Shown here in pieces: positions 1 through 13,363 of a stretch of DNA of 64,000 nt. A model generated the notes under the pieces. That model did not search any database and was not told where the DNA came from. It saw only the letters and a program-made list of their open reading frames with translations. The stretch spans positions 15,856,501-15,920,500 of the forward strand of contig CM062218.1 of assembly GCA_031216445.1 (NCBI GenBank), read 5' to 3'. Every line of letters begins with the position of its first letter. The stretch's first letter is position 1. A program made the position numbers and the translations under genes. The DNA is from Lateolabrax maculatus. Lineage: Eukaryota > Chordata > Actinopteri > Acropomatiformes > Lateolabracidae.

Positions 1-1870
1 TGGTGGGAGATGGGACTAATGACGCTCCCAAACCCCCACGGGTACTTTGAAGGTTAAGTTCTTTTTACGGCGCCACTGTAGGAGAGTGTGGATGAGAGGG
101 CAAGAAAATGTAAAGGGGTCACAATAGTGGTTTTCACCTTCTCCCTTTAGTATGTTACTGACAAGTAAAATTAAATGCCAGGTGAGGTGTCATATAAATT
201 CTTTAAAATTGTGAGATATTTCTTTTTCAATTAAATTATTAAATAAGGAAAAAGGCAAATCTATACCCAAAAATGTCTTACATACTATGCACAGAGGGGT
301 TTTTTTTCTCAGGACAGAGCTACCTGACACTGGGAGTTTGGAACATCACACCTTAAAGCTTCATTAACTGGCTAGAGGTTGAATTTCATCGCATCAACTG
401 ACAATAAAGAGTAGCAAACAATTATTTATGGGTCAACTGTGCAGGTCAGCGCTTGCAGCATTTCGAGCAACCACAATCAGTCAAGCTACTTGGCTCGCAA
501 AAATTACTAAGCGGCTTGCTTCCTGACTGTGCAGCTTTAGCCTCAAGCTAAGGAAGCATTCACTCACTGCCTTCACTGTAATAGATCAAATTTGGGTACT
601 GATTCCAACTTATTTAAATTCCCCCACGTGATTGTCCAAGCCCACGCATACAGCCCTGGGCTGAGCTCGAGTCAGCGGCGCCACTCCTCTTTTTTTTTCG
701 TTGGCACAAAATACAATGCAGCCTTCAAAAACTGCCTTGCTATTTTCCCCTGCTGTCATTCTGACATCCCACTGCCCTCATCGCTGCTACCAACACAACT
801 TGAGTGGCAGGGGTTTGCCCACAGCATTACACTGTAATCTAACTCTGGCACTGAATGACCGGCATAACAAGATGATTATGTGAGCTAGGCAGCCATCGCT
901 GGCATACGCCAGAGCAATTGCACACGTTTTGGTGATTGGAGAGTTATGAGGCTTTCCTGTGTATTTCTTGCGTATTTATTGCATAAAACGCTCTACAGTA
1001 GCTTGAGGTGTGGACATTTTTATTTCACATCTTGATTTTGTGTTGTTGGGTTTTGTGTTCGTGCATATGCTTGCACGAAAACATGAAGTTGGAGAAAAAG
1101 ACCAACAGAAAGGGAATAAAACCAAGTTTCTTGTCAGGTTGTCAGGCCACTTCAACTACTGTCATGTCCTCGGCTCTCCCATCTCCGTTGTTACCATGAC
1201 CACGTGGGCTGCAGACGCGAGGCCAAAGAGATGAATCCACCCGAAGCACTTGACTCTCCCTAAAAATGTCAGTGACAGAAGTGAGATTGATTTTTGTCCC
1301 CAGGGTGCAATTTGAGATTCAACACAAACACAGTCATTTTCAGTGCAATTCTGAAAGGTTATGTTGTCTGAAAAGGAATGAAATAATGAATAAATCTGAG
1401 GGACTGTCTCGAAGCCACGCGGACTAAATTGCCATGGAGTCAAGTAAAGGGTAGATGATTTTACAATTTAACGGACAGAAAAAAACACAGTGCATTTATG
1501 GGTTACTGGAGTGAAGAGAATCTGCTCAGAAAAGGATGACGGTGTTAGACGATATGCCAGGACTGATGCAGAAAATGTCGGTGTTTACATATACTCAAAA
1601 TGCGACTGTTCTCCAAGGTCATTCCAACAAATTTGCACTTTCTCCAATATGGCATAAAATGTTTAGTCTCATGTAACATCTTCAATTCAGGGTTGCAAGA
1701 ATGATCTTTTCAGGTAGTCAGCTTTCAGACCAAGAGGGCACTGACATGAAAGAGTAGTGAAAGTAATTTTTCCCCCCCTCATACCTGCTGCTATGTCAGA
1801 TGGAAAATGGAGATGCACATGTATTGAAGATGTTTCTTAGAAAAGTAATGATTTTCTACTGTGACACACC

Positions 1871-1871
<1 letters not shown>

Positions 1872-1911
<40 letters not shown>
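1872..1911. repeat. (CA)n microsatellite
   Basis: Uninterrupted CA dinucleotide run of about 40 nt in the upstream region. Confidence 0.95.
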
Positions 1912-1914
<3 letters not shown>

Positions 1915-2550
1915 CACACACAGAAAACCAGGCACAACTTGTTACCCGATGAAACCTTCCCCATTTCTCTAGGTTTTCAACACCTGGAAGAATTTAAAGG
2001 TGTTGAACAAAATAGAGAGAAGAGAGTGATGGCGTGAAAATGTTGGTCCGGCTTTTTTTGTGTACGTGTCTAGACGTGGCCCCCGACTCGTCTGTAGCCA
2101 GCCTGTCATAGACTGCCCTGCTCAGCGCTACTGTAATATCCACTCATTCTCTTCCGATCCTCACACACAGGCATACGCACACGCTCCCGCACGTACACAC
2201 ACACACACGCTCTCTATTCTGTTCCTCTGGCCAATGCTGACTCAGGATAAGTGGCGACCAAAAGAACAGACAAAGAGCTGACAACACCAGGTCGTTTGGC
2301 TCGCAGTGAGAAGGTTGCACCGGTTGACAAAATGTACAGCTCGCCCGGCCGCAGCGCTTATGAAGACTTCACGGAGTGAAGGGATTTCATTTGAACGTTT
2401 CCTCCTCCTGAATTCATCAAAAACCACAACAACAAAAGACACCTTCCTGTCCTCCCGTGTTCACAGCGTCGTTCACATGTTAGCAGTTCATCCATCTTGG
2501 AGCGAGATGAAATAAAATGGAAGAAAAAGCCGACTGCCCTCTCCGACCGA

Positions 2551-2564
2551 CCCCCCCCCCCCCC
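2551..2564. repeat. C14 homopolymer
   Basis: Run of 14 C just upstream of the GC-richer block at 2570-2690. Confidence 0.9.
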
Positions 2565-2690
2565 ACACCAGTCAGCGGCTCCTTATCTCGTAATTGATTG
2601 GCTGCTGGATTAGCCACCCGCTTTGACCAGCGTGCGGTATCGACGGGTTGCCTGTCACAGCCGGGAGAGCCCTCCAGGCCAATGAATACA
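2565..2690. promoter_or_regulatory. Candidate upstream cis-regulatory block
   Basis: A non-repetitive stretch, locally GC-rich against AT-rich surroundings, contains homeodomain-type cores (TAATTGATTGG near 2591, GGATTA near 2607) beside several CpGs. It has no coding signal. The motif density suggests an enhancer or conserved element, but single sites of this kind occur by chance and conservation was not tested. Confidence 0.25.
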
Positions 2691-3924
2691 ACTCAATGGA
2701 CTGAGGGTGGGGTTTATTGATGCAGACCTGACAACCTCTGAACCCCCCGACAGGTCTGTTGGCTGTTACGACATTCTCAGGGGTGTTATCAGGCGCTCTG
2801 AGTGCGTCTGGGGTTGCAGTGTTGGGCTTATTACTTTAAGACTGTGTCACATTGCTCATTACTCATTTCAAAATGAATATTGTTTAAGTTATTACTTCCC
2901 TGGGGGAGTGCATTTATCACACTATTCTTTACCTCTGTGTTACACCCTCAAAATTAGCAATTGCATCCAGCGTGACCTTCAGAAATGAGGATAATTCAAT
3001 TACTTCACCTGTAAATGATCAGGGAATCCAAACAGCTTTAATGTCCAATTGACTAATGTTCCAGCTGATTTATATGTTGAGCTCTCTAGAGAACTATACA
3101 TTGCCATCATCGGCCTGAATGCAGTTTGTTTGCACAGATGTTTGGATGGACCACAGTTGGCAGCTGATGAATAAAAAGTCCACGTGAAATGGCTGTTATT
3201 TAGCATCAAAACATTAGTCTAAAATTGGATATGACATCCGCTTTGGGACAAAAAATTAATTAAGTGTAGGGCCTAAATTAAATTAATCTGTAGCAACTAT
3301 TACTCGTTGGAATTTGCTATTTTATGATTATAAATTAACAAATTGGAATCCATGATTTCCTCGGTTGCAATCAGAAGAAACACTGTACTGTATTTAATAA
3401 AAATGTGAAACATATTAAATGCTAAAAGTGGAAGAGATGAATTGAGATGAAAATTACTTAGTTAACAGTTGTTAAGGGTCACATTGCCCCCTCAATACCA
3501 GATTTTTTTTCATCCTGTTGTCTGATAAATGAAATTATAGTGGGGATACTAACTGTCATAGGAGCCATTTTACCATAATTATGACAAAATAAAATAGAAT
3601 CAACTGATAGGATTTTATTTATCATTTAATTTATTTTTGGATTGGTTCATTTTGTTGTAAACTGTCTTCAGTAAATACACAAATTCTTTTCCAAAGTGGA
3701 TCACCACATTCATGATGAATATGAAATACCATCTCAGTGTGTATTTATGTGTGTGTCTTTTGGCGTGCCTCTATATTTTAAAATAATATTTATATTCCAT
3801 ACTGAATTGTATGTATTCACATTCATATGCACTGATTCAGGAGTGTGTTTGCGGGTGTTCCTCCTAATCAGGTTTGTGCACAACATAACCGTACAGGTGC
3901 ATGTTCACTCTGTGTGTATGAATC

Positions 3925-4050
3925 TGTGTGTTTGTGCTCGCGCTATCAGCTCCTCGCGATCAGTGCTGCGTGTTCACGGGCTCTGCCTGGCTCCTGAATC
4001 ACGCTGGGTCGCGGGGTCTCTCTGGCGCGCTGCTTCCAGTCTGCAGCACG
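3925..4050. promoter_or_regulatory. CpG-rich patch, possible upstream promoter or 5' exon
   Basis: By eye about 11-12 CpGs fall within roughly 125 bp, including GCTCGCGC, GTCGCGG and GGCGCGC, while flanking DNA has very few. A pyrimidine-rich tract follows directly. This is one candidate for a promoter or non-coding first exon of the receptor gene about 16.8 kb downstream. No convincing splice donor was found, so the assignment is weak. Confidence 0.3.
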
Positions 4051-4084
4051 AGATAAAGTTCTGGCCTAAAGGAGAGAAGGCAGA

Positions 4085-4400
4085 CCACATCCACCCTCTC
4101 TCTACTTAATCCGCCCTCTCTCCCTCTCATCCACTCCCTTGTTCCCCTCTCTCCATCTCACTATCTCTCCCCTTGCTTACCACCTTTCAGACCTGTGTCC
4201 TTCACTACACCACACTCTCTCACCGTTTCTCCCCTTTGCTTCTTTTTTTATTTCTTTCCTCCTGCTGCTCCCTCCTTCTGCCCTGTCTTCCTACATTTTA
4301 TTTTTATTTCTCTTTCCATCTGCCTGGCCAAGCCAATTCTATGTCAGCCCCTCTTTCTCCTCCTATTGCTACTCTACCATTCTCTATCTCATTTCCCCTC
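4085..4400 (+). repeat. Long polypyrimidine (C+T) tract
   Basis: About 315 bp of mostly C and T on the + strand, with irregular CTCTCC and TTTCT units. Frames through it give Leu/Ser/Phe/Pro-rich chance peptides. Such tracts can form triplex (H-DNA) structures. Confidence 0.8.
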
Positions 4401-6524
4401 TTTCTTTTCCGTGGTTGTGGTTTAATGCTGGTTAAATGCTCAGATGGTGGATCACAATTTCCTTGAACAATTGGTGTCGATTTAGTAGATTACAAGCTTT
4501 TTGCTCTGTGTTTTTTTACCCCACATTACTGATTCTGCTTGAACAATACTGATGTTTGTTTGCTTTTTTGTTTTTTTTTAATTTTGGATCTTTATTGTTG
4601 TTAAAGTCTACAAAGAAAGTTAAATTTCATCAAGAAATAGCTGAAAATAACTGGACACAGAATTATTTATACATCAAGTTAAAAAAAGAACATTTTACCA
4701 AACCCAACAAAAACAAAATGTTTCAGAGACTTATATTGCTTCTGCTGTTTCGCAAAGTTCTTTGATTTAGTACAGAACAGATGTTAGAATGAAGGTTTCG
4801 TTGTGTTTTTGCTGTTACTATGCCTGCACTGAAAATACACGGAATCAATATGTCTCTGGCAAAACATATTACTTTGCACATTAGAGAGTATGATATGCCA
4901 TGTGGAAGGTTAATGACAACCTTTATTTTAGTGGAGGACCCCACAGGATACACTTCATAAGGAAGTAAGCAAGTGATATACAATTTTTTTGTGTACTGCT
5001 TTCTTCAAGGCTGTTTTTACACCTGTACCGATGGGATGGTATTATCATTTCCCCAGCTAAGGGCATTGGAAGGCTTTGAAGATCACAGTGGAACATTTCC
5101 ACTATCAGAGACATTTAGAAAAGCATTTCTCGCATTGATAATTAGAAAAAATGGGCACTGCTCTTGCCTGTTAAGATAAGCACACCATTTTCTAAAGCAT
5201 GCTTTTAGTGCTTAGATTGATTTTGTACCTTTCAGACCGCCATTAGTTCTGATTTATTTACCATTCTGAAAATCAACTCGCAGAGACTTGAGGTACACAT
5301 TAAGTTTTCTGTATTTTTTGTCTAAGTGATGCAGGGAAATTTGCAGGGACATTTGTCCCTTGAGATTTGAGAGGTATGTCGAGCAACCATCTTAGTAATG
5401 CAAGAAGCTGTCATATTATCGTTTTACCAGTGCTCTTGGTTGCTCTTGTTTGACTGACAACATAGCTTTTGAATGCAATGCTTGTAGGTAGACGCCATGC
5501 AAATATCACATAAACGCTTATTTATTTGCGCCACAAAAGAAGGAATTTGTGCTCAACTTTTTTCTTTACTGCTCAAGAATTCTATGAGAGGGGGAAATAA
5601 TCCAATGTGACATAAACACCGCAAGCATTTCTCGAATGTCTCTTACATAATTTCACTGTATTTTTAGAGTAAATCTAATGGAAAGAAAAACCTATTAGTG
5701 CCTTTCAAATGCTAGACAGCAATGTTAAGAATGTGTCATTTGCAGTTAAGAGTTAAAAAAATGCAAAAGCGGTGGTGATTAGATTGTGTTGTGTTATTCT
5801 AGTGGTTCTTTAATTTGTTGCAAGGCAGCGTTTAACTTGAGGCACATATTTTTTTTGTTATTGACTTAACTGACATTAACATGTTCCTCTGACTTCTCAG
5901 TGAACTCAGCTCTCTGGCTATTGGCAGTCTCTAGAGTTGGAGTGAATCTCAAATGCTAACACACCTCTAGCCTTGCTTAAAATGTGTAGGTTTTCCAAAA
6001 GTTATGTCTTTAGGGATGGGCTCCCCTACTCTGGCATCCTGTTCCATTACACCGGAACAAATCGTGCACTATCTGGACAGTTTAGGCTAATCTGGAACAT
6101 ATTATAGATGAATGCGTTCAGACTGAGATACAATGTTAGATCTAGTTTGATTTGTGAGGCAAATTTATTGTGTCTCTTTATGTCTGTGTGAGACTGATTG
6201 TCCTCTGCCACTGTCATTAACATTTGCATTTCAATAGTCCTTGCTTGATTGAACACCAACAGCAGTATAAGTGGTTTGGCAGGGCAATTTCCTTTTTGCT
6301 TCAAAACAAACATCCATACTTATTGATGTTTGTCTTCATCAGAATCAGGACTCAAACATTGTCTGTGGCTTTCATTTTGTCTGCTGGAAAATATTACATC
6401 TGTTTTTGGTTTCCATATCTTATCTTTCTTTTATGTTTGCTCTTTCATTCCATTTTGTATCTTTGATATGAAGTATTTTCATCATCAAACCACAGTATCA
6501 GTTTTTAGCAACACTAGCGACGTG

Positions 6525-6800
6525 GCTCTAGGGATGGAGTTGTCCGTTTGTCGGTTTTATTTGGTCCAGACTCAGATACCTTAAGAACAATTTGATGGAT
6601 TGCCATTAAATTTTGTTCAAACATTCATGATCCCCAGAGTAAGAATCCTAAAGATTTTTGTGATCCCTTGACTTTAACTGTAGCGCCACCATCAGGCCAA
6701 TGTTTTCAATTATCCAGTGAAATATCTCAACATCTGCCTGAGGAATTGGCACCAAACTTGGTGCAACCATATATGGATAAGTCCAATACAGTTTTTTGAC
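6525..6800. repeat. Dispersed fish repeat, copy 1
   Basis: It contains the phrases GATGGATTGCCATTAAATTT, ACATTCATGATCCCCAGAG and TAGCGCCACCATCAGG, which recur in diverged form near 26.0-26.6 kb and 48.0 kb. From memory this is a family common in percomorph genomes; the class is not certain. There is no coding capacity. Confidence 0.65.
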
Positions 6801-7062
6801 CCTAGTGTTGTTTATCACAGCATCCTTTTTTTTTTCCTTTAGCTCTCTTGCATCTGTCTCTTTCATGTTATATGGATGTGTGATGAGGTACTACCTTTTT
6901 GAAATGACTGTGACAGCACACGTGATGTTTATATATATACTTACATACACCAATGCACACGTGCACGAAACTCGCATTCCCAGAAAATGGTAACAGCTCC
7001 CACAAAAGGCGACATGTTGCATCTTTTCACCCTCCACAAGCATAAACATGAATACATGCATG

Positions 7063-7260
7063 CAGGGCTGGACTGGGACAAAACAAAACCGTTTTTTTAT
7101 GTATTTGTCAAAAGAAAAAGTACTGCGAGAAGTCAAAGTATCATTTCAAATTATTTAATAAAATTGAAGTATAGAAGTATACAATCTTGGGCCTACCCAG
7201 TATCATTATAGAAAATGAACCAAAGGGCCAATGGGTCCCTGCTTTTTGGGCCGGCCCTTA
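7063..7260. mobile_element. Degenerate MITE-like element with GGGCTGG/GGGCCGG ends
   Basis: The left end reads CAGGGCTGGACTGGGACA and the right end GGGCCGGCCCTTA, which is roughly an inverted match. I recall a widespread fish element with ends of the form CAGGGCTGGACTGGG. Internal sequence is AT-rich with no transposase. The ends have diverged too far to call a target duplication. Confidence 0.4.
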
Positions 7261-10200
7261 CCAATATTGTTTTTTTAGGAATTAAATTTTTAAATTATAT
7301 CAGTCTTTCTATAACCTAATGAGTCACAAACCGTAGCAACAACAAGCATCTCCAAGCCGTGTTCGGCACTAGTGTCCTCTGGCAACACTTCTGTTGCAGC
7401 TCTTTTCGGTGTTGTGTTGTCAGCGTGTTTTCTAAATGCATGTGTTGTCATATTGATAAAGATGTTTTTCCTAATTTGCTTGTGTGTTGTCTATTTGCAT
7501 GTGTTTTCTGAAGTTGCAGTGCGTTGAGCCCTCAGAGCCACCGTACCCTTTCCACTTCATCGCTCTCTCTATATATCTGTCAGTGCATGAGGCGAGGAGA
7601 AGAAGTGAAGCAGACAAGAAATATATCCTGGTGAAAGACAGGTCTGGATAAATAAAGAAGAGGTATACTCCGCCCCACCCGAGAGGAAAGGCTGGAGGGA
7701 GACAATGGAGGGATTTTTTCCCCCCCTTTTCCTTAAGACAGCTGTCAGATTTTGAGAGGAAGATGAACGGGGGAGAAAGAAGGTAAAAACGAGGAAAAGT
7801 TGAGGTGAGCGGTGTTCAGGAAGGGGAGATGTGGGCTAGATGGGATAATGAGAAACAGGGACAAAGTCAGTATTGGTAAAGGAGACGAGGATGGATGCAA
7901 CATGGCATGTACAGGCATAAGCAGTGAATGTGGTCTCGTTTCAAGATTGTTGCACTGACTGAGATGTGAAGGCTACGACTGTGTAAAAACGTGGATGTAA
8001 TCATCAAAGTTTCTGAAGGAGGATCTTGAATTATAATAGTACTGGAATCAAAATATGGAAAAAATATGAATGAAACCAAATTCTATATATGGTTCTAGAC
8101 ATACACATTAACAGTGATTGTGCATATCACTGTTGTTGGCTAAAAAAAACACATAACCCCAAAATGTCAGAGCTACAGAAGCAAGGAAAAGTGTTTTGAT
8201 TTTAACTAATTGGTTTTGAAAAGGTGTCTTGAACCCAAAGGCTATTTCCTCAGCCCACAGAGGAGCACATAATCCTTCACTAAAAGTGAATACATGAAAA
8301 ACCAAAATTGCAATAACAAGGTTTTCACCTGACAGCCATGATATGTCAAATTTGTAATATTTTAATAGGCCCTCATTTACATCACAATGTCAGGACTCTT
8401 AAGTGGATCTACTTTAGTCCCAACCATGCACAAAATGGAAACTTTGAAGATGGGAATTAAATTTGGAGGCACTGGTGAACCTATATGTACTAGACTTGAT
8501 CTGACTTCATTTGAGTAACTCCTTTAGACATGAGCATGACGGCTCCTACTAAAATTAAAGCTTTTTTCTATGACTCCCTCCAACAAAAAAACATGGTTTT
8601 CCTTTACTGTTAGTAAAGGTGTGTACTAGATAGTTATGCAATACTTTTTACTGATCGGAGGTATATAAAATTTGTTGGCATCAGTTGTACCAATGTATCT
8701 ATAAAGTAGAGCAAGGAATAAAGTCATAATAATTCTTACAAACTGCTGTTCATATAATACATTATATTCTTCAAACTGTACTTTATCTGCTTATGTCTTG
8801 AACATAAAAGCACCTCTTACAATAGTAAGAGGCTTTCAACTCTGCCATTTGTGTTTTTACCAAGAGTATTGGCTGTCTTCATTTGTTCATAATTGCCTTT
8901 GAATGAGAATGTACTTGGCAAACACAATGATTTAGACTTTGTTTTAGAGTACGGCAAATGCAGCATCCCCTTAGTATGGGATTAGTTTTTCTAACAAATA
9001 CAGTGAAGCCTCTGGTTTATTCCAGGATGTCCTCCTGATTTCTTCTACTGTGGCATTCAGCAGAGAGCTGTAGATGTAAATGCCAACACTGTCGTATACT
9101 GCACATACATTTGATTCTAGAGAAGTAACCGACTGATGTTGATGACTATCACTTGCGTTTGCTACCTTTTGCAGCACTTATAATAGTATTAATTTGCCAA
9201 TACCTCTTTGATTCTGCTGCAGTGTTACACAGCAGCTTTAAACAACTCTACAAACTTAAACCTAAAAACAATGTTAATGTTCACTTAAATGTTTTTTGGT
9301 AAAGCTTTTTTTCAGTAGTTTTAGATATGAACCGGCTGGAGGAGTTTGGATGTGTTCTAATTAGAAATGTGAAAGATGTTTCTAAAAAGTGTGAATAAAA
9401 TCTGAGTCATTTTTGGATGCAGCATGCCACATTATGACGCCTTCATTAAACATAGAAACTTTAGTATACTAGCAATTTCTGGGACTGATAACTTTATGAT
9501 GCGACCATGTTGAGGGCCTGTACTAATGTTCTTGTTTTCTGTAATAACTATGGCTTTAATGTTAGCGTGTTGCTAAATTACAGTGTGGAGGAGTGTTTTG
9601 ACTCTTTCAGGGCAATGTCCAATTGAGCATGTGTTTGAAGTGTAAAATGGCACTCCCTAAGGCACTGAGAACCTGTAGAGCTCCATCCATTTTCCAAACA
9701 AAACAGCAAAACTACTCTCCATTACACACTCAAGGTTGAAAGCAAGGTTCACTGGTTTTACTTAAAACACACCTTTGGAAGTACAATAACACTTAAACCC
9801 CAGTCAAACATAGCTGTGATTGAACAATTACCGTGACATTTTGCTTTTAATAGCCAGTCTTGTACTAAATCTCCTTGATGACTTAGCTGGCCACCCTTTT
9901 CTGCTTTATATGTCATCTGAAAGGAAGTGGAAGAACAGTCATCACTTTGAAATTTTAGTCAGTAGAACATCCAAATTGTGTTGCACTTGTGTATTTATAT
10001 AACAAGTTTAACTGGAGTGCAGAAGCTGTTTATCATATTTCTTGTTCTGTTTTCTTAAGACCACTTCCTGATGCTATCAAGACTGAGCCTTTAAAGCCCA
10101 GTTTGTGATCAATGTCCAGCATGTGATCACCCAATAACTTCATGGTCAGATATATGTGGTCCACATTTGAATGCAGATCACGTATTTTATCCTCCATGCA

Positions 10201-11665
10201 TGCAAAGAGATTGTGGCTTTAAGCCATGTAAATGAACGTACCTGTGTAAAAATAATATGATACAATTTAAAGGTTATTATATACTTGGATGTAATATTGT
10301 AACTTGTGATAGGAGATGGATGTTGAATAAAACTGCAGATACATTATAAGTTCCAAAAACACAAACATAAATGTAACATATATCACATCATTTTGATACT
10401 ATTTGGCATCATGTGTACAATTAATACACATAGTATTCCGCCTAAAATGGAGGGTATTTACCGGAAACTGCAGCAAAACTGCAATACTGCACCATCCAGA
10501 CACATCTGGGACCTGGTCAATGGCTGTGTGTGAAAGGTCGGCTCTCCTCTGTGACCCTGTGGGTGGTACAGCTGCACCATGGACGCTGTCAACTTTTAAC
10601 CTCTGAACCACCAGCTGGGGTGTTACACGTGTCAAACAGACACAGGGGGAAAGGTCACACACACAAATGCGTGTGCTTGGCTAATTTATGTCCCCGTCAA
10701 GGTATTTCCTGCTGACATGATCCCTCCCGCTACGACTGTCTTAGACTGTTACTGAGCCCCAAGGTGTGCGTGTGAGTGTGTGTAACTTGAAATGCATATA
10801 GGCGCAAGCAACAAACACACACATACACACATATTTGAATATTCCTCATCCTTTGAGTTTATGACCCCAACAAAGAATCAATAAAACCTGAATCCCTACA
10901 ATAAAATAGCCTTTAGTAAAGGAAAGGACTAGCTAGTTTGTCCTCACTTTGCAGGATCTTGCCATCCTTGTGAGGACGTATGGTCCACATACAGATGTGA
11001 ACAACACACTTACACAAACACACAGTCCAGAGTTGTAGGCCTGTACCTGCAGCGTCAGCTTTCCCTGCCTCGACTCCTGTCTTCCCCTTGATACGGAGCC
11101 CTAAAAACAAGGAGAGGAAATAGAGAGGGAGAGGAGATAATGAAATAAATACCCTGCCTGGCAACGCATCAAAGAGAGAGGGAGAGCCTGATGTGCTCTA
11201 CTGCAGCTAGAGAGGGAAGAGATGTTACATAAAGAGAAAAAAATGGGCGATAACAGCAACCACCACCTCCACAATCTCTCTCACACACACACACACACAC
11301 AAATAAATTCACAATTAATGAAGTTTGACTGCTTTTTAGCTGGTTAGTTCAGAATCATATTCTGTTATGCATCGTTTTGAATCACTGATCAGCCTTAGTT
11401 ATATTACGTAGGTTTCTTATTAGTCTTAACATAAACACGTTATTCCACCACTTTAGCTATGCACTGTGAATGCTCTCAAAGCTGAGCCAACGTGATTCAC
11501 ATTTAATTGTGGTGTTGAACAAGCACAGGCTTTCTCTCGCAATATGCTCTCATGTCATTGCATTTATTATTCATATATTCATGTAATATGCGCATGCAGG
11601 CGGACAGAGGATATGCCCATTTTGAAATATTCTCCAATGTCCACAGAACTGTTAAGTGTGTCTGA

Positions 11666-11666
<1 letters not shown>

Positions 11667-11719
<53 letters not shown>
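11667..11719. repeat. (TG)n microsatellite
   Basis: About 53 nt of uninterrupted TG. A 196-codon frame across it is a repeat artefact. Confidence 0.95.
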
Positions 11720-11722
<3 letters not shown>

Positions 11723-13342
11723 GGCATCCAAATATAGCTGTCTGAAACACTGTCCTCACTCTGTGGTCATGATTTACATCCCAATAAGCTTTACATATGA
11801 TCCTACACGTACATACTCTACACACACAATCCCAACATACTTTACATTTGTTGTGGGACAGGTGTCCTTTGTTCAGAGATATTTTGAGGGACAAAGCCTG
11901 CCTGATGGATGGTCTTCCATCAGCTCACACACCATCATACATGCACACACACTGGTCTTGCGCAGTATATATAGCCTGTCGAACATGCATAGAGACACAC
12001 ACACAGACACACTAAGCATTTATCCCTATTTTTACTCAATTTTTCCCTTTAACTGTAACATTTCTGTTGACACAGACAATACATTTTGCTTTGGCTGGTT
12101 TTTATCCCTCATCCTGAGGCCACAATTACATTAAGTACACTTTTGCTTTGTGTGACATATTGTGTTTCTTAATGAATATCTTTTCACACAGCCCACTCAC
12201 TTCTCAATCAATGAGTTTTGGAACTTAAAAGCTTCTTTAATTTGCTCTACATCCCATTGAGATGACTTAGCTTTTTGATGTAAAGTGGTATTCTTCAATA
12301 TTTTAGGCCTTAATCAAATTTAGGATCAGGTTTGCAGCAGGGAAATCAGAGCAGTGGTGCACAGCTGTCCCTATATTTACAATGGCAGGAATCAATTTCT
12401 GAACAGATTTTGCCTTGAAAACTAATAATTTGCTTTCAGGATTTCCTTCTAATGCTGTTGCAGAGGAAATGACAATCGTATTTTCGTGGAATTGTTGCAT
12501 GTATGTACTCTTTGATCAATATATGTCTTATTGTTTATTCTGATGACTCACATATTGCAGATGCCTGTTTACTGCAGCTAAAAGAAACAGCATGAGTATG
12601 CGCTTTCTTCCTCATCCTCATCCAATTATCAAGTGACATTTATGCACATATATTTAAAAGAAATATATCTATTTCAGCCTAACAAGGTAATCAACAAGTT
12701 AATTTCATTTTAATTTTAAAAAGTAGGAAGAAATCGATTCCATGAGAAGAATAGAAAAATATATATATATATTTTTAGAAATGTTTAGCTATTTTCATTA
12801 ACTATCATACACTGAATGGTCATATTTTATCAATGAGATAAAACTATTTTCTAAACCAATAATTTAATATCATTGTTATTTATTTATAAATTGACCTCAT
12901 TAACTTTTTCTGGCAAACTGCCGTTAAAAAAACATTATTTCCACTTCAACTAAGCTGCCATTTTTAGGACTTTTAGTAATTTTGTCCCCCTTTTACATTA
13001 AGCTTTCCAAACTTTATGTAACAACATCCGCTAAAGAATACTTCGATGGGAACAAGGTTTCCATCCAAGTATTCTGTCTGTGTCTCTGCCTCTCTCGCCC
13101 AAATTTTTCTCTGCCTCTACCTCTCCTCCATACCATACATCTGTGTTGTCTTGAGAAAAAAAAAAAGAAAGAAAAAGCTGGTGTAAGCTGATCTGTTGGC
13201 AGGGATACGCTGCAGAGGAAAGCCGATCACCCTCTTCCTCAGTCTGTGATTCACTATTTCACAATGAAACCCAAATTCCCCCCAGGCCCACCACAATACT
13301 ACAAGGCACTTTTCCAACTCATTATTGGACACCTCCCCATTT

Positions 13343-13363
13343 CACACACACACACACACACAC
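13343..13363. repeat. Short (CA)n microsatellite
   Basis: CA run of about 21 nt; flanking TG-rich sequence creates chance frames on both strands. Confidence 0.9.

Noticed and set aside
11544..12134. 196-codon + strand frame
   Set aside because: Its core is a Val-Cys run from the (TG)n tract, and the flanks show no domain or splice logic. It is a microsatellite artefact.
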